From Thermoplasmata archaeon (lineage in GTDB: Archaea; Thermoplasmatota; Thermoplasmata; Lutacidiplasmatales; SKW197), in contig JAOAJK010000009.1 of NCBI GenBank assembly GCA_026414225.1, positions 1-54,593 on the forward strand: 54,593 bases of DNA, in the 5' to 3' direction. This document shows positions 1 to 8,698 of the stretch, one piece after another. The translations under genes were made by a program, and so were the position numbers. Under the pieces are notes generated by a model. That model was not told where the DNA came from and did no database searches. It saw only the letters and a list, made by a program, of their open reading frames with translations. Every line of letters begins with the position of its first letter. Position 1 is the first letter of the stretch.

Positions 1-77
1 GGCAACTACTGGAGCAACTGGGATGGCAACGGCTGGGGCAGTGCGAGTGCCTACCCAATAGACGGCGGTGCGGGTGC
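1..77 (+). repeat. Long direct repeat, copy 1 (NosD module end)
   Basis: Bases 1-77 match 1426-1502 almost exactly (two mismatches seen by eye). Both copies encode the GNYWSNWDGNGWGS motif at the end of a beta-helix module, so the gene grew by in-frame module duplication or is kept uniform by recombination. Confidence 0.85.
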
Positions 78-1620
78 CTATGACAAATATCCTTTTGGTT
101 CCAGGAAACATTCACCGATACACATCAACGGGAATGCGGACTTTGCAAGTCAGGCGGCAAGTGAGGGCTGGCCTGGAAATGGAAGTCCGGGCAATCCCTA
201 CATAATCGAGGGGTATGAGATTGATGGCGGCGGTGGAAGTTACTGCATCTGGATTGAAAATACGAGTGTGTATTTCGTGATAAGAAACTGCAACGCGTAC
301 AAAGCAACGAATTCAGGCAGTACACCGAACGGTGCAGGGATTGCGTTGAAGACCGTGACAAACGGCAGGATTGAGAACAACAAGTGCAATGACTCTACCT
401 GCGGGATCCGGCTTTACGGGAGCTCCCAGTACAATGAAGTGATAGGGAACAATGCCTCCAGTAACGGTGCGGGCATCTATCTGTTATCTTCAAGTTACAA
501 CAACATAAGCGGTACCTATGCCTCGCTTAACTCCTACTACGGTTTGTATCTGTACTACTCGACCAACAACGCGATAACAGGCAACAATGCCAGCGGTAAT
601 GCCGATGACGGAATCTATCTGGAGTCCTCAAGCAACAACAACATAACGAACAACAATGTGTCGTTTAACACCAACTACGGCATCTATCTGTCATCCGCAA
701 GCAACAACAACCTCACGGGCAACAATGCCACCGGTAACGGTGCGGGCATCTATATGTACTCCACAACCGGGAGCACCCTGGCAGGCAATGTTATGTGGGG
801 AAACGGGATTATGATATGGGGCAATGAAATCCACTGGAATACGCACAATATAGATACAACAAATCTGGTGAATGGGAAACCAGTTTACTATTACAGGAAC
901 CAGGTAGGTGGCCAGGTGCCTGATGATGCAGGACAGGTGATTCTTGTGAATTGCACGGGCATGCTTGTGAAAAATCTGAGCCTGATGCGGGCATCAGCCG
1001 GAGTGCTAATAGGATTTTCAAAATATACGACCGTAACAGGCAACAATGCTTCGAATAATCTGTGGGGTATCTGTCTGTACTCCTCAAGTTACAACAACAT
1101 CACAGGCAACAATGCATCGTTTAACACCAACTACGGCCTCTATCTGTCATCTTCAAGCAGCGGCAACAATATAAGTGGTAACAATGCCTCTGGGAACTAC
1201 TACGGCATCTTTCTCGATTTCTTCTCGAGCAACAACACCATAACCTACAACCGGTTCTGCAACAATACAAACTACGGTGCTTTCATCTCCTTTGGTTCCA
1301 CTGGCAATTCCATTTGCCATAACAACTTCATCGGCAACAACGGGGCAACAAAGGGTGTCAATGGCAACTGCCAGGCCTACGATGATGCTGGTGGCAATTC
1401 CTGGTACGACAACGGTGCCCGGGAAGGCAACTACTGGAGTAACTGGGATGGCAACGGCTGGGGCAGTGCGAGTGCCTACCCAGTAGACGGCGGTGCGGGT
1501 GCAAGCGACTGGTACCCACTCGCAAACCCTGTGAGCGAGTTCTCGCAATTATCTGTGATTGGGATGATTGCAATAATCCTGTTTGCACTTTCTACGCTGA
1601 TTATAAGGCGCCGCAAATAA
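1..1620 (+). CDS. NosD-type right-handed beta-helix surface protein, 5' end outside window
   Basis: The frame is open from base 1, so the N-terminus lies upstream. The visible part has the end of one module (GNYWSNWDGNGWG, then PIDGGAG), a spacer starting HSPIHINGNADF and containing GNPYIIEGYEIDG, then many short beta-helix rungs of the type YNNITGNNAS (about residues 90-430), and a second copy of the module end. The last 28 residues are a hydrophobic helix followed by RRRK, the layout of a C-terminally anchored exported protein. NosD/PbH1 families are known as parallel beta-helices, often carbohydrate-active or adhesive. Function and substrate cannot be told from sequence. The repeat structure suggests a larger multi-module protein. 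Confidence 0.85.
   Translation, partial: GNYWSNWDGNGWGSASAYPIDGGAGAYDKYPFGSRKHSPIHINGNADFASQAASEGWPGNGSPGNPYIIEGYEIDGGGGSYCIWIENTSVYFVIRNCNAYKATNSGSTPNGAGIALKTVTNGRIENNKCNDSTCGIRLYGSSQYNEVIGNNASSNGAGIYLLSSSYNNISGTYASLNSYYGLYLYYSTNNAITGNNASGNADDGIYLESSSNNNITNNNVSFNTNYGIYLSSASNNNLTGNNATGNGAGIYMYSTTGSTLAGNVMWGNGIMIWGNEIHWNTHNIDTTNLVNGKPVYYYRNQVGGQVPDDAGQVILVNCTGMLVKNLSLMRASAGVLIGFSKYTTVTGNNASNNLWGICLYSSSYNNITGNNASFNTNYGLYLSSSSSGNNISGNNASGNYYGIFLDFFSSNNTITYNRFCNNTNYGAFISFGSTGNSICHNNFIGNNGATKGVNGNCQAYDDAGGNSWYDNGAREGNYWSNWDGNGWGSASAYPVDGGAGASDWYPLANPVSEFSQLSVIGMIAIILFALSTLIIRRRK
1426..1502 (+). repeat. Long direct repeat, copy 2 (NosD module end)
   Basis: Second copy of the repeat at 1-77. The sequences diverge just after GGTGCGGGTGC: copy 1 continues into a new module, copy 2 into the C-terminal membrane anchor. 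Confidence 0.85.
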
Positions 1621-1650
1621 TTTTTTATCATCTTTTGTTTCCCTTTTTTA
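1621..1650 (+). terminator. T-rich tract after the surface protein gene
   Basis: Directly after the TAA stop come T-runs of 6, 4, 3 and 6 bases in about 30 bases. Archaeal termination is mostly at such T-rich tracts, so this is a plausible terminator for the plus-strand gene. No clear hairpin was seen. Confidence 0.45.
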
Positions 1651-1682
1651 TTTTGCCCTGGTTCTGCTCTCTCCCAGAAATT

Positions 1683-2450
1683 TCAAACCTGAATTTCTCT
1701 TTTTGAGAAGACCCTGTAACCCCATGTGATGCAGAATGCAATAATTGACCAGGGCACAATTACTTTCACCGCGGTAAGATTTACCATGTGAATTTCAAGC
1801 GCAGCTTTGTCAGTGAAAAAAACCGCCGAGATTGCGAACAGGCCCACGGTGAGTCCAACCACTGCATCAAGAACCACACATCTTCCGGCATCCGGTTTCG
1901 GTTTCCGGTTCCGGGTTTGATAGAGGAGGAGAAGGGCACTGAAAGCAATTCCGAGAATGAGCAGGGCGCCTACTGGGGTTATCGGGGGGGCGTTCCGGAT
2001 TGCGATCCTAAAGACCCAGAGCATCGCTACAAGCAGACCAAATAAAATTCCAAGACCCAGTTTCGTGATAAAAACCTGCCGCTTCCTCTCCGGTACTACT
2101 ATTCTGGCAAGGTAAAATGTGAGCACGCCCTGCAAATTTCCCCACCAGACAACTGTGATGAAGAAGAAAGACCCCCAGTTCACTCCGAGCAATAACTGGC
2201 CTGTGAACATTCCGCCGGGAATGAAGAAGGCAGCGAACGAGCCGAAGATAAAGCCAGCAACGAGGACCTGCCAGTCCTTCAGATGGTACCTTTCAATGAA
2301 GTATTCCAGCAGTGTGAAGTAGGGAAAATAGACAAGAAGCAGGAAGAGCGGGAGAAGGGGACGGACAGCCAAATCATTGATGCCCCTGAGTGAATACTCA
2401 AACAGAAGATTGAAACCTGTTGCAACCAGAATTCTTATCCAGTTCTCCAA
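1683..2450 (-). CDS. Polytopic membrane protein of unknown function
   Basis: About eight hydrophobic segments with a glycine/phenylalanine-rich middle part and a charged loop near a PERKRQ motif. No family recognised. An ATG at 2522 would give 279 residues but overlaps the upstream moaA by 68 bases and adds a polar tail. I prefer TTG at 2450, preceded by GGTGA and just past the moaA stop (2455), giving a reading frame that begins at the first hydrophobic segment. The start is uncertain, the frame is not. It lies directly behind moaA on the same strand, so the two are probably cotranscribed. Confidence 0.65.
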   Translation of the reverse strand: MENWIRILVATGFNLLFEYSLRGINDLAVRPLLPLFLLLVYFPYFTLLEYFIERYHLKDWQVLVAGFIFGSFAAFFIPGGMFTGQLLLGVNWGSFFFITVVWWGNLQGVLTFYLARIVVPERKRQVFITKLGLGILFGLLVAMLWVFRIAIRNAPPITPVGALLILGIAFSALLLLYQTRNRKPKPDAGRCVVLDAVVGLTVGLFAISAVFFTDKAALEIHMVNLTAVKVIVPWSIIAFCITWGYRVFSKREIQV

Positions 2451-2454
2451 ACCA

Positions 2455-3369
2455 TCACCTGAAGTAAGGCTTTCTCTGGAGCCACGCTCCTTCAACCACC
2501 GCCTTGAATCTTGGGAAATCATCCAGTAATTCTCTTATGCTTTGACCTGCTGGCAAAAAAAGGCAGGGCTTTATTTTTCCGCTGGCTGTGATTCTCAACC
2601 GCGTACAACGGTTACAAAACTCCGGATTCCCCATGGGCGAAACAATCTCCACCTTTGTTCCGTCCTCAAGAATGTAGATGGAGGTATTGTGCAGTGCCTC
2701 CTTCTTTGTCCTTTCAACTGCGATGCCCGAAAGCCAGTTCTCAATCTCATTCAGGGACACATGGTGGCGGGCATAAAATCCGCTCTCTGTTTGATTGCTA
2801 GGTGCCTCGAGTTCAATGAACTGGATGTTAAATTTGCTGGCCCTTGCAATCTCCAACATTTTCGTCGCATGCTCAATCCCGTCGTTTAGTCCCCGCAAAA
2901 CTACCACATTGAACTTCACATCCAGTCCTCCCTCCCTTGCTCTCCTACAACCTTCGATCACTTTGGTGCACATGTCCCTACCAGTAACCATTTCATAAAT
3001 TCTGGGCTCAACACTCGGGAGATTCACATTTATTCGGCTCACACCTGCCTCCACCAGACCTTCAATCCTTTCCAGCAACAGCGTGCCGTTTGTTGTGATT
3101 CCCGTTTCAATTCCCCTGGTCGTAAAAGATTTAGCAATGGATGAAATCTCATCACGGAGGAGTGGCTCCCCACCAGTTAGCTTAACATTGTCCACACCAA
3201 TCCTGGCAAAATTCTCAGCAAGCCTGTCAATTTCCTTCAAGCTCAGCTCTCCCTCTCCTTCCGCCTGCCCCTCTCCGTGGCAGTAGAAGCAGGAGAGGTT
3301 GCATCTTGCAGTGAGGGAAAGCCGCAGCCCTTTTAGCTTTCTGCCATAATCATCCATCACGATATGCAT
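2455..3369 (-). CDS. moaA: GTP 3',8-cyclase MoaA (radical SAM, molybdopterin biosynthesis)
   Basis: Cytosolic radical SAM enzyme that makes the first molybdopterin intermediate from GTP. The N-terminal cluster motif C23-x3-C27-x2-C30 and GGEP (66-69) bind the 4Fe-4S cluster and SAM. A second, MoaA-specific cluster motif (C-x2-C-x13-C, NPEFCNRC then KPC) sits near the C-terminus. The 304 residues fit archaeal MoaA. The terminal GG tail of bacterial MoaA is not present. No other moa gene is in the window, so the partner MoaC must be elsewhere. ATG at 3369 or a second in-frame ATG at 3357 could be the start. AT-rich boxes at 3370-3390 are promoter candidates. Confidence 0.88.
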   Translation of the reverse strand: MHIVMDDYGRKLKGLRLSLTARCNLSCFYCHGEGQAEGEGELSLKEIDRLAENFARIGVDNVKLTGGEPLLRDEISSIAKSFTTRGIETGITTNGTLLLERIEGLVEAGVSRINVNLPSVEPRIYEMVTGRDMCTKVIEGCRRAREGGLDVKFNVVVLRGLNDGIEHATKMLEIARASKFNIQFIELEAPSNQTESGFYARHHVSLNEIENWLSGIAVERTKKEALHNTSIYILEDGTKVEIVSPMGNPEFCNRCTRLRITASGKIKPCLFLPAGQSIRELLDDFPRFKAVVEGAWLQRKPYFR

Positions 3370-3406
3370 TAATATACATAACGCATATAAGGATTTGGGT
3401 TGTGAT

Positions 3407-3916
3407 TCAGGGTTTTGCCCCTCTGATCTGCTGCCTGACTATAAACATCACTTCTTCTGGCTTCCTGGTGGAAAATACGAATTCCCTGAACTTTCCCCTT
3501 CTCAGCGAAAGCACCACCCTGGCACCCTCGATGACATTGTATGCCAGCCTCCATTTTCCCTCAACCTTCACAATGCGGAGTCCCCAGCCACCGTAGATGA
3601 AAGTTTGCTCCCTGTCCATGTAACAGTTTTCAACATCTTTCCAGAAGACCCGATGCTTGAAAAGGCCAAAACAGACGGTGATGGAGGCTGGCGTTAGCAT
3701 GATTTTCAGGTGACTGAAGTTAACTGTCAGGGCTACCAGAATCAAAGTAAGGATTAAAAAAAACCAGCTAAGATGACTTTGAAGTCCTAAAATGCCCCTT
3801 GAAACCAGATAGACCCACACGAGAATTATCACACTGGTGAAGATAGCCAGCATACCAGTTAACCCTTTTGAGAATATTTTTTCCTGGTAGATTGTAGTCG
3901 CGTCCATCCATCTCAT
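3407..3916 (-). CDS. Membrane-anchored PH-like domain protein
   Basis: 169 residues: two adjacent N-terminal hydrophobic helices (about 20-65), then a beta-rich soluble domain with LTPASITVCFG, a conserved-looking GGWGLR (about 118) and LRRGKFREFVFSTRKPEEV near the end. This layout matches bacterial PH-like (bPH/DUF304-type) membrane proteins, in which two helices precede the PH fold. Family assignment is by pattern and should be taken as probable. A TATA-like CTAAATACC lies about 27 bases before the ATG, which fits a leaderless transcript. Function unknown. Confidence 0.7.
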   Translation of the reverse strand: MRWMDATTIYQEKIFSKGLTGMLAIFTSVIILVWVYLVSRGILGLQSHLSWFFLILTLILVALTVNFSHLKIMLTPASITVCFGLFKHRVFWKDVENCYMDREQTFIYGGWGLRIVKVEGKWRLAYNVIEGARVVLSLRRGKFREFVFSTRKPEEVMFIVRQQIRGAKP

Positions 3917-4074
3917 ACACTCTATACAGCGGAAGGGTATTTAGGTTTTTTCTTTAACTGGCTGTGCAGATATCCACCTGAAGATTCCGTTACCTTATCT
4001 ACACCTTTGCAGTTATTTCATGTAGGAGTAGCGAAACATTATTAAACCCTTTCAATATTTGGAGGGTTTGAAGG

Positions 4075-5196
4075 GTGTTGTCCATGGATTCAATAATAAA
4101 GGAAGTTCTATCCCGCAGTGGTGCCGAAAGCGCCACCAAACCAATGCCCACGGATTTCCGCACCACGAGTGCTGATGATGAGGAGTTAGAGAGAGTGCTA
4201 GCTAGCCTGAAAACCAACATCAAGGTGTTTGGTTGTGGTGGTGGTGGCTGCAACACCATAAACCGGATTGTGGAATTCGGAATTGTCGGCGCCGAACTTT
4301 ACGCTCTCAACACTGATGCCCAGCATCTGTATGTAATTCATTCCCCGAGGAAAATCCTGCTCGGGAAGCGGTGCACCAGAGGGCTCGGTGCAGGTGCCCA
4401 GCCCCAGGTAGGGGAGGAAGCGGCCAGGGAGGCGGAGGAGGAAATAAGAGCAGCAATGAGCGGTGCCGACCTCGTGTTTATCACCTGCGGGCTCGGTGGT
4501 GGCACTGGCACTGGTTCCGCGCCAGTTGTGGCAAAGATTGCGAAAGAAATGGGTGCTCTGGCAATTGCGGTGTGCACCCTCCCGTTTAGGTCAGAAGGGC
4601 TTGTGAGGATGGAAAATGCGGAGTATGGGCTTGAGAAGTTAAGACAGTATGCTGATACCGTGATTCTCATCCCGAACGACAAGCTCCTGGAGCTCGTGCC
4701 GCGATTACCATTGCAGAAGGCGTTTCAGTTTGCAGACCTTGTGCTCATGAGGGCAATAAAGGGCATCACCGAGATGATAACCAAGCCAGGACTTGTGAAC
4801 CTGGATTTCAACGACCTCAGAACCATTATGAAAGGTGGCGGCGTGGCCCTGATCGGCATGGGCGAAAGCGATGGAGAGGACAGGGCTGTGGAAGCGGTAA
4901 GTGAGGCAATTAACTCCCCCCTGCTGGATGCCGACATCTCGGGGGCAACAGGTGCCCTCATAAATGTGGTTGGCGGCGAGGACATGACAGTAAGTGAAGC
5001 TGAGAAGGTGGCAGAGATTATCCAGTCAAAGATTAATCCCGCTGCGAGAATAATCTGGGGTGCCGCGATTGACCCGACATTTGAGCATAAGATTCAGGTG
5101 ATGGTCGTAGTCACAGGTGTTAAATCAAAGCAGATTGTGGGTCCAGGTATGACTAGACCTGAGAAAAGGATGGCGGACATCGATGTAATTTCATAA
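4075..5196 (+). CDS. ftsZ: Cell division protein FtsZ
   Basis: Tubulin-like GTPase that polymerises at mid-cell. The tubulin signature GGGTGTG is at 141-147, the N-terminal glycine loop GCGGGGCN at 53-60, and the T7 loop NLDFNDLRT that activates GTP hydrolysis at 242-250. About 45 residues precede the GTPase core, and the protein ends in ADIDVIS, a short hydrophobic tail. Start: GTG at 4075, nine bases after GGAGG (4061-4065); ATG at 4084 is the alternative. It leads the conserved euryarchaeal order ftsZ-secE-spt5-rpl11, all on one strand with 1-12 base gaps, so it is probably cotranscribed with them. Confidence 0.96.
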   Translation: MLSMDSIIKEVLSRSGAESATKPMPTDFRTTSADDEELERVLASLKTNIKVFGCGGGGCNTINRIVEFGIVGAELYALNTDAQHLYVIHSPRKILLGKRCTRGLGAGAQPQVGEEAAREAEEEIRAAMSGADLVFITCGLGGGTGTGSAPVVAKIAKEMGALAIAVCTLPFRSEGLVRMENAEYGLEKLRQYADTVILIPNDKLLELVPRLPLQKAFQFADLVLMRAIKGITEMITKPGLVNLDFNDLRTIMKGGGVALIGMGESDGEDRAVEAVSEAINSPLLDADISGATGALINVVGGEDMTVSEAEKVAEIIQSKINPAARIIWGAAIDPTFEHKIQVMVVVTGVKSKQIVGPGMTRPEKRMADIDVIS

Positions 5197-5207
5197 AGGT
5201 TGAGAAT

Positions 5208-5444
5208 ATGGAGATTATAAAAAAAGGACTGCAGATTCAGACCAATCTTGAAAATAAGATGCGAACCGTTGGTAAGGGCAAGTATGGAAGGATACTGAAG
5301 ATGGCAAGAAAGCCAGATAGAGAGCAGTATAAGAAAGTGGTTCAGATATGCGGGGCAGGGATAATCATAATTGGCGCACTCGGCTTTCTGATTTACTATC
5401 TCTGGAATTATCTTCCGCCATACATCCAAAGTTTTTTCACATGA
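5208..5444 (+). CDS. secE: Preprotein translocase subunit SecE (Sec61 gamma)
   Basis: 78 residues: an amphipathic N-terminal region ending in ARKPDREQYKKV, then one transmembrane helix (about 48-70). This is the standard archaeal SecE/Sec61-gamma layout; it clamps SecY in the protein-conducting channel. Neighbouring ftsZ and spt5 are the usual euryarchaeal partners of this gene. Its TGA stop is part of the sequence ATGAGGGGCG, which supplies the ribosome-binding site of the following spt5, so the two are likely translationally coupled. Confidence 0.92.
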   Translation: MEIIKKGLQIQTNLENKMRTVGKGKYGRILKMARKPDREQYKKVVQICGAGIIIIGALGFLIYYLWNYLPPYIQSFFT

Positions 5445-5456
5445 GGGGCGATTTTC

Positions 5457-6413
5457 TTGGGACTCTTTGGAGATATTGAGGAAAAGGTGCCGGAAAAGAA
5501 GGAAGAACCGAAGGAGGCAAAGATTACCGACAAGCCGCCGACTCCTTCATTCGGACTGCAACTCGTATGCCCTGAAGATAGAAAACTCGTAGTTTCAGGG
5601 CAGACAGCAAAATACCTTCTTAAGGTTACCAACACGAGTGTTAGGGATGATGTGGCCGTTCTGAAATTTACCTACCTTTACAGATTTGCAACAAACGAGG
5701 AAGGTGCCGAGTGGAAAATTGCCTTCCGTTACAGGGAGGGTGAAGAGGAGAAGCATGAGGTGTTTTACACCCCGGAAAAAACGCTGGAAATACCCGTGCC
5801 TGCGGGAATGACCCACGAGGTCTCGCTCGAGCTTACAGCCCCCGTGGGTGTGAGATACGGGGATTCGGTGGATGTGGTTGTAAACCTATCATCAAAAAAT
5901 GATCCGCTAGTCAGGGAGAGCAGAACCATTTCCACAACCGCAAAACAGGTCCTGATAGTCGTGAAAACCCAGATAGGACATGAGCGGGAGGTCGCGGACT
6001 CGCTCCTCACGAAAAGCAACATTCCCAAATACAAAGGTGTGATTTTCGCAATTCTGGCACCACCGCAGTTAAGGGGTTACCTGATTGTTGAAGGAATGAG
6101 CATCAACACCCTCAAGGAGATGCTGAAGGGAGTCCCGAAGGCAAGGGGAATTATTGAGGAGGGCGAAGCCACAATCGAGGAAATCTCCAGATTTTTGACA
6201 CCCGTATCACCCGTTGCTGGCATCAATGTGGGTGACCTTGTCGAAATTGTTTCTGGGCCATTCAAGGGCGAGCGTGCACGCGTCAAGGTCGTGGAGAGCC
6301 AGAAGGAGGAAATCACGGTCGAGCTCATTGATGCGGTGGTTCCGATTCCTGTCACCGTGAAAGGTGATTCTGTTAAGGTGGTTGAAGGTACCGACAAAAA
6401 AGAGGTGAAGTAA
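5457..6413 (+). CDS. spt5: Transcription elongation factor Spt5/NusG with a large N-terminal extension
   Basis: The C-terminal half is ordinary archaeal Spt5: NGN domain about 165-248 ([24 protein letters not shown]) and KOW domain about 257-315 ([18 protein letters not shown]). It binds RNA polymerase clamp with Spt4 and couples to ribosomal protein uS10. Archaeal Spt5 is usually about 145-150 residues; this one is 318. Residues 1-32 are charged and low-complexity, and 33-158 form a strand-rich domain ([37 protein letters not shown]) resembling an Ig-like/NEW3 beta-sandwich. Start is TTG at 5457 with GAGGGG upstream. The extension is in frame without stops, so it is not a sequencing artefact of the start choice alone. 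Confidence 0.92.
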   Translation: MGLFGDIEEKVPEKKEEPKEAKITDKPPTPSFGLQLVCPEDRKLVVSGQTAKYLLKVTNTSVRDDVAVLKFTYLYRFATNEEGAEWKIAFRYREGEEEKHEVFYTPEKTLEIPVPAGMTHEVSLELTAPVGVRYGDSVDVVVNLSSKNDPLVRESRTISTTAKQVLIVVKTQIGHEREVADSLLTKSNIPKYKGVIFAILAPPQLRGYLIVEGMSINTLKEMLKGVPKARGIIEEGEATIEEISRFLTPVSPVAGINVGDLVEIVSGPFKGERARVKVVESQKEEITVELIDAVVPIPVTVKGDSVKVVEGTDKKEVK

Positions 6414-6414
6414 T

Positions 6415-6894
6415 ATGGCAGAAACTGTAGAGGCACTGGTTGAAGGAGGCAAGGCAACACCTGGACCTCCGCTCGGTCCCGCACTGGGACCCCTGGGAGT
6501 GAACATTGTGAAGGTGGTTGCGGAGATTAATGCCAAAACAAAGCAATTTGAGGGAATGCGTGTTCCAGTCAAAGTCATTGTTGACCCGAAGACCAAAAAC
6601 TTCCAGATAGAAGTGGGAACCCCTCCAACAAGCGCACTGATTCTGAAGGAAGTGAAGGCCGAAAAGGGTTCCGGGACACCAAAAACCAACAAGATAGGCA
6701 ACCTCACTGTAAAGCAGGCGAAGAAGATTGCTGAAATGAAGTCCAGTTCAATTCTCGCAAAGGACCTGAAGAGGGCAGTCAAGGAAGTTGTGGGCACATG
6801 CCAGTCAATGGGGGTTACGGTTGAGGGAAAAGAGCCGAAGGAGATAATTGCGGAAATTGATGCGGGTAAGTGGGATAAGGAAATTTTCGGGTAA
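6415..6894 (+). CDS. rpl11: Large ribosomal subunit protein uL11
   Basis: 159 residues. The N-terminal [20 protein letters not shown] motif is diagnostic of L11, which forms the GTPase-associated centre with 23S rRNA and the L10/L12 stalk. The C-terminal rRNA-binding domain contains [15 protein letters not shown]. It begins one base after the spt5 stop. In most Euryarchaeota rpl1, rpl10 and rpl12 follow; here an unrelated gene follows after a promoter-like gap, so the ribosomal stalk operon is split. Confidence 0.96.
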   Translation: MAETVEALVEGGKATPGPPLGPALGPLGVNIVKVVAEINAKTKQFEGMRVPVKVIVDPKTKNFQIEVGTPPTSALILKEVKAEKGSGTPKTNKIGNLTVKQAKKIAEMKSSSILAKDLKRAVKEVVGTCQSMGVTVEGKEPKEIIAEIDAGKWDKEIFG

Positions 6895-6956
6895 TGCTAA
6901 TTCTGGTCTTGCGGCATGCTAAGTTATTTAATCCTCTCTGCTTTTCTCTTTTCTGA

Positions 6957-7439
6957 ATGATAATCGTAGAGGCAAGGCTCCTGAAAAACGACATGCTGGT
7001 AAAGGTAAACGAGGAGGAATACCTGGCACTCCCAGCAGGATGGAATGTGAGGGGAACAATTGCAACTATCAAGCGTTTGTTCACACTGAAATACGAGGTG
7101 TTTGACAGCAACAAGAAAAACAAGATAAGCACGGTTTCGTATGATGATGTCCATGATTCCATAACAATCTACCATGGGGAGACCAAAATTACCACCCAGA
7201 GCAGGGGGTTCAAGCCGTCAGTGATAGTTTACGGGGACGAAGAGTATGAGATTCACGAGAAAATGACTGGTTTGATTTACATCACGAAAAAGGGAGAGAT
7301 TGTGGCTACTGGCATCTGCGGGTTCAAATCCGTCAGATTTGCGAAGTACGAGGAATCGCTCGCACCCCTGTTGAGGGACCTTGCCGTGGGTTACTGCATA
7401 AAAATTCTCACGCTGAAGATGTTTACTGGAGGACTGTGA
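6957..7439 (+). CDS. Hypothetical protein, possibly tubby/LURP-one-like
   Basis: 160 residues, soluble, alternating short beta strands (KYEVFDSNKKNKISTVSYD, DSITIYHGETKITT, SVIVYGDEEYEIHEK, GEIVATG) and a final hydrophobic helix (LAPLLRDLAVGYCIKILTLKMF). The strand pattern with a buried C-terminal helix recalls the LURP-one/scramblase-like tubby C-terminal fold, but I do not recognise a firm family. GTTATTTAATCC at 6920-6931 is placed so that transcription would start at or next to the ATG (leaderless). The stop lies two bases from the convergent stop of the next gene. Confidence 0.7.
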   Translation: MIIVEARLLKNDMLVKVNEEEYLALPAGWNVRGTIATIKRLFTLKYEVFDSNKKNKISTVSYDDVHDSITIYHGETKITTQSRGFKPSVIVYGDEEYEIHEKMTGLIYITKKGEIVATGICGFKSVRFAKYEESLAPLLRDLAVGYCIKILTLKMFTGGL

Positions 7440-7441
7440 TC

Positions 7442-8566
7442 TCAGCGCCTTCTGAGAATTTTATTGCAACGCCAGCAAATTGTGGCACTTGAACTTACGC
7501 TTGCACCGCAGTGGGGACAGACGCCCTCCACCGCCGCAGATTCCTCTGGTGCAACATACTGGGGCGGTGGTGTGGCCCCTCTCTTCGGTGATTTTATGAA
7601 GCTCCCGCACTGGGGACACTGGACCACATTATCTTCCACCTGATTCCCGCAGCTCGGGCACCGCCGCATCACAATCTTCGGTCTCTGGGCCGCATACTGG
7701 GGCTGCGGTGCAGGTTGGGGGGCGGGCTGTGCCTGTGGTTGTGGCTGGGGCTGTGGCGCCGTGTAAGCGGGTTGGGGTGGTGGCTGGGCTGGCTGGGGAG
7801 CGGGCTGAGGTGCGGGTTGATACTGTGGATAGGTCTGGGTAATTTCGGGCTGGGTTTTGGGAGGCACTGGCTGCGGGGGTGGCGGCGGTGTGGTGGCTCT
7901 GTATGGTTCTGGCTGCTGGGCGGGCTGAGGCCTTGGCTGATATGCTGGCTGTGTTGCAGGCGGGTAGGGCTCAGGTGCCGGTCTGTAGGCAGGTTGTTCC
8001 CTGGCTGGCGGCGGGTATTGCTGCTGGGACTGGTATTGCGGTTGGGTAGAGTACTGGGGTTGATACTGTGGGGATTGTTGTGGGGCGGGCTGGGAATACC
8101 GCGGTTCTGGCTGATAATATGACTGGGACTGATATGGTTGGGATTGATAGGGCTGGGACTGGTACTGGGGTTGCGGGGCTGGCTGCGGCTGGGGCTGCTG
8201 AATCCCTTGTTTGGCCATCAATTTCTCCTGTCTTCTTCTCTCCTTCTCCAGCCGTTTCTCCTCTCGTCTCCTCTCCTTCTCCTTTCTCCTCTCTTCTCTC
8301 AACCGTTCTCTCTCAAGCCGTCTCCGTTCCCGCTCATCCATCGGTGCCTGTACTCCCTGGGGTTGCCCGTAGGGAGATGGAGCACCAGTGCCGTTCTGCT
8401 GGGGCGGATACTGGGGCTGAGGGCTGCCATATGGAGGCGGCTGGGATGATGCTCTGGAGGACGATTCGCCTGCTCTTTTTCCAACCACCCAACCAATTAA
8501 AACGCCCACAAGTATGCCTATGATAACCCCGATGCCGATCCCGATGTAGATATCCGTTCCCGCCAT
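7442..8566 (-). CDS. Membrane-anchored Pro/Gln-rich protein with two C-terminal zinc ribbons
   Basis: 374 residues. An N-terminal glycine/isoleucine-rich transmembrane helix (about 7-28) is followed by a Pro/Gln stretch, a highly charged Arg/Glu/Lys coiled-coil-like segment (about 77-118), then about 170 residues of Pro, Gln, Tyr and Ala repeats (PQPAPQPAPQ, QYQPQY). The end has two zinc ribbons, CPSCG with CPQCG and CPHCG with CWRC. The disordered spacer would place the ribbons far from the membrane. Partner unknown. The composition makes the opposite strand spuriously open. It ends two bases from the preceding gene's stop. Confidence 0.8.
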   Translation of the reverse strand: MAGTDIYIGIGIGVIIGILVGVLIGWVVGKRAGESSSRASSQPPPYGSPQPQYPPQQNGTGAPSPYGQPQGVQAPMDERERRRLERERLREERRKEKERRREEKRLEKERRRQEKLMAKQGIQQPQPQPAPQPQYQSQPYQSQPYQSQSYYQPEPRYSQPAPQQSPQYQPQYSTQPQYQSQQQYPPPAREQPAYRPAPEPYPPATQPAYQPRPQPAQQPEPYRATTPPPPPQPVPPKTQPEITQTYPQYQPAPQPAPQPAQPPPQPAYTAPQPQPQPQAQPAPQPAPQPQYAAQRPKIVMRRCPSCGNQVEDNVVQCPQCGSFIKSPKRGATPPPQYVAPEESAAVEGVCPHCGASVSSSATICWRCNKILRRR

Positions 8567-8663
8567 TTAAGTCACCATTTGTGATGGAGAGAGAGTAGAA
8601 AGATAAAAAGTTTATGGAGTTTGGGTTATTCCGAGCCAGTATCTAAAAGTGCAAACCGCAAAA

Positions 8664-8672
8664 ATTTAATAT
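8664..8672 (+). promoter_or_regulatory. TATA box for the tRNA cluster
   Basis: AATTTAATAT sits about 27-35 bases before the first base of tRNA-Thr, the spacing expected for TBP-dependent initiation close to the mature 5' end. The A/T-rich element follows CCGCAAAA, a possible BRE. Confidence 0.55.
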
Positions 8673-8698
8673 CTTCCCTTCTATCCCTCCATACAGGT

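Noticed and set aside
400-1250. CRISPR-like repeat array
   Set aside because: The repeats are degenerate, in frame and code for beta-helix rungs.
7715-8523. Long plus-strand ORFs rich in Gly, Leu and Trp
   Set aside because: Shadows of the Pro/Gln-rich minus-strand gene caused by its codon bias.
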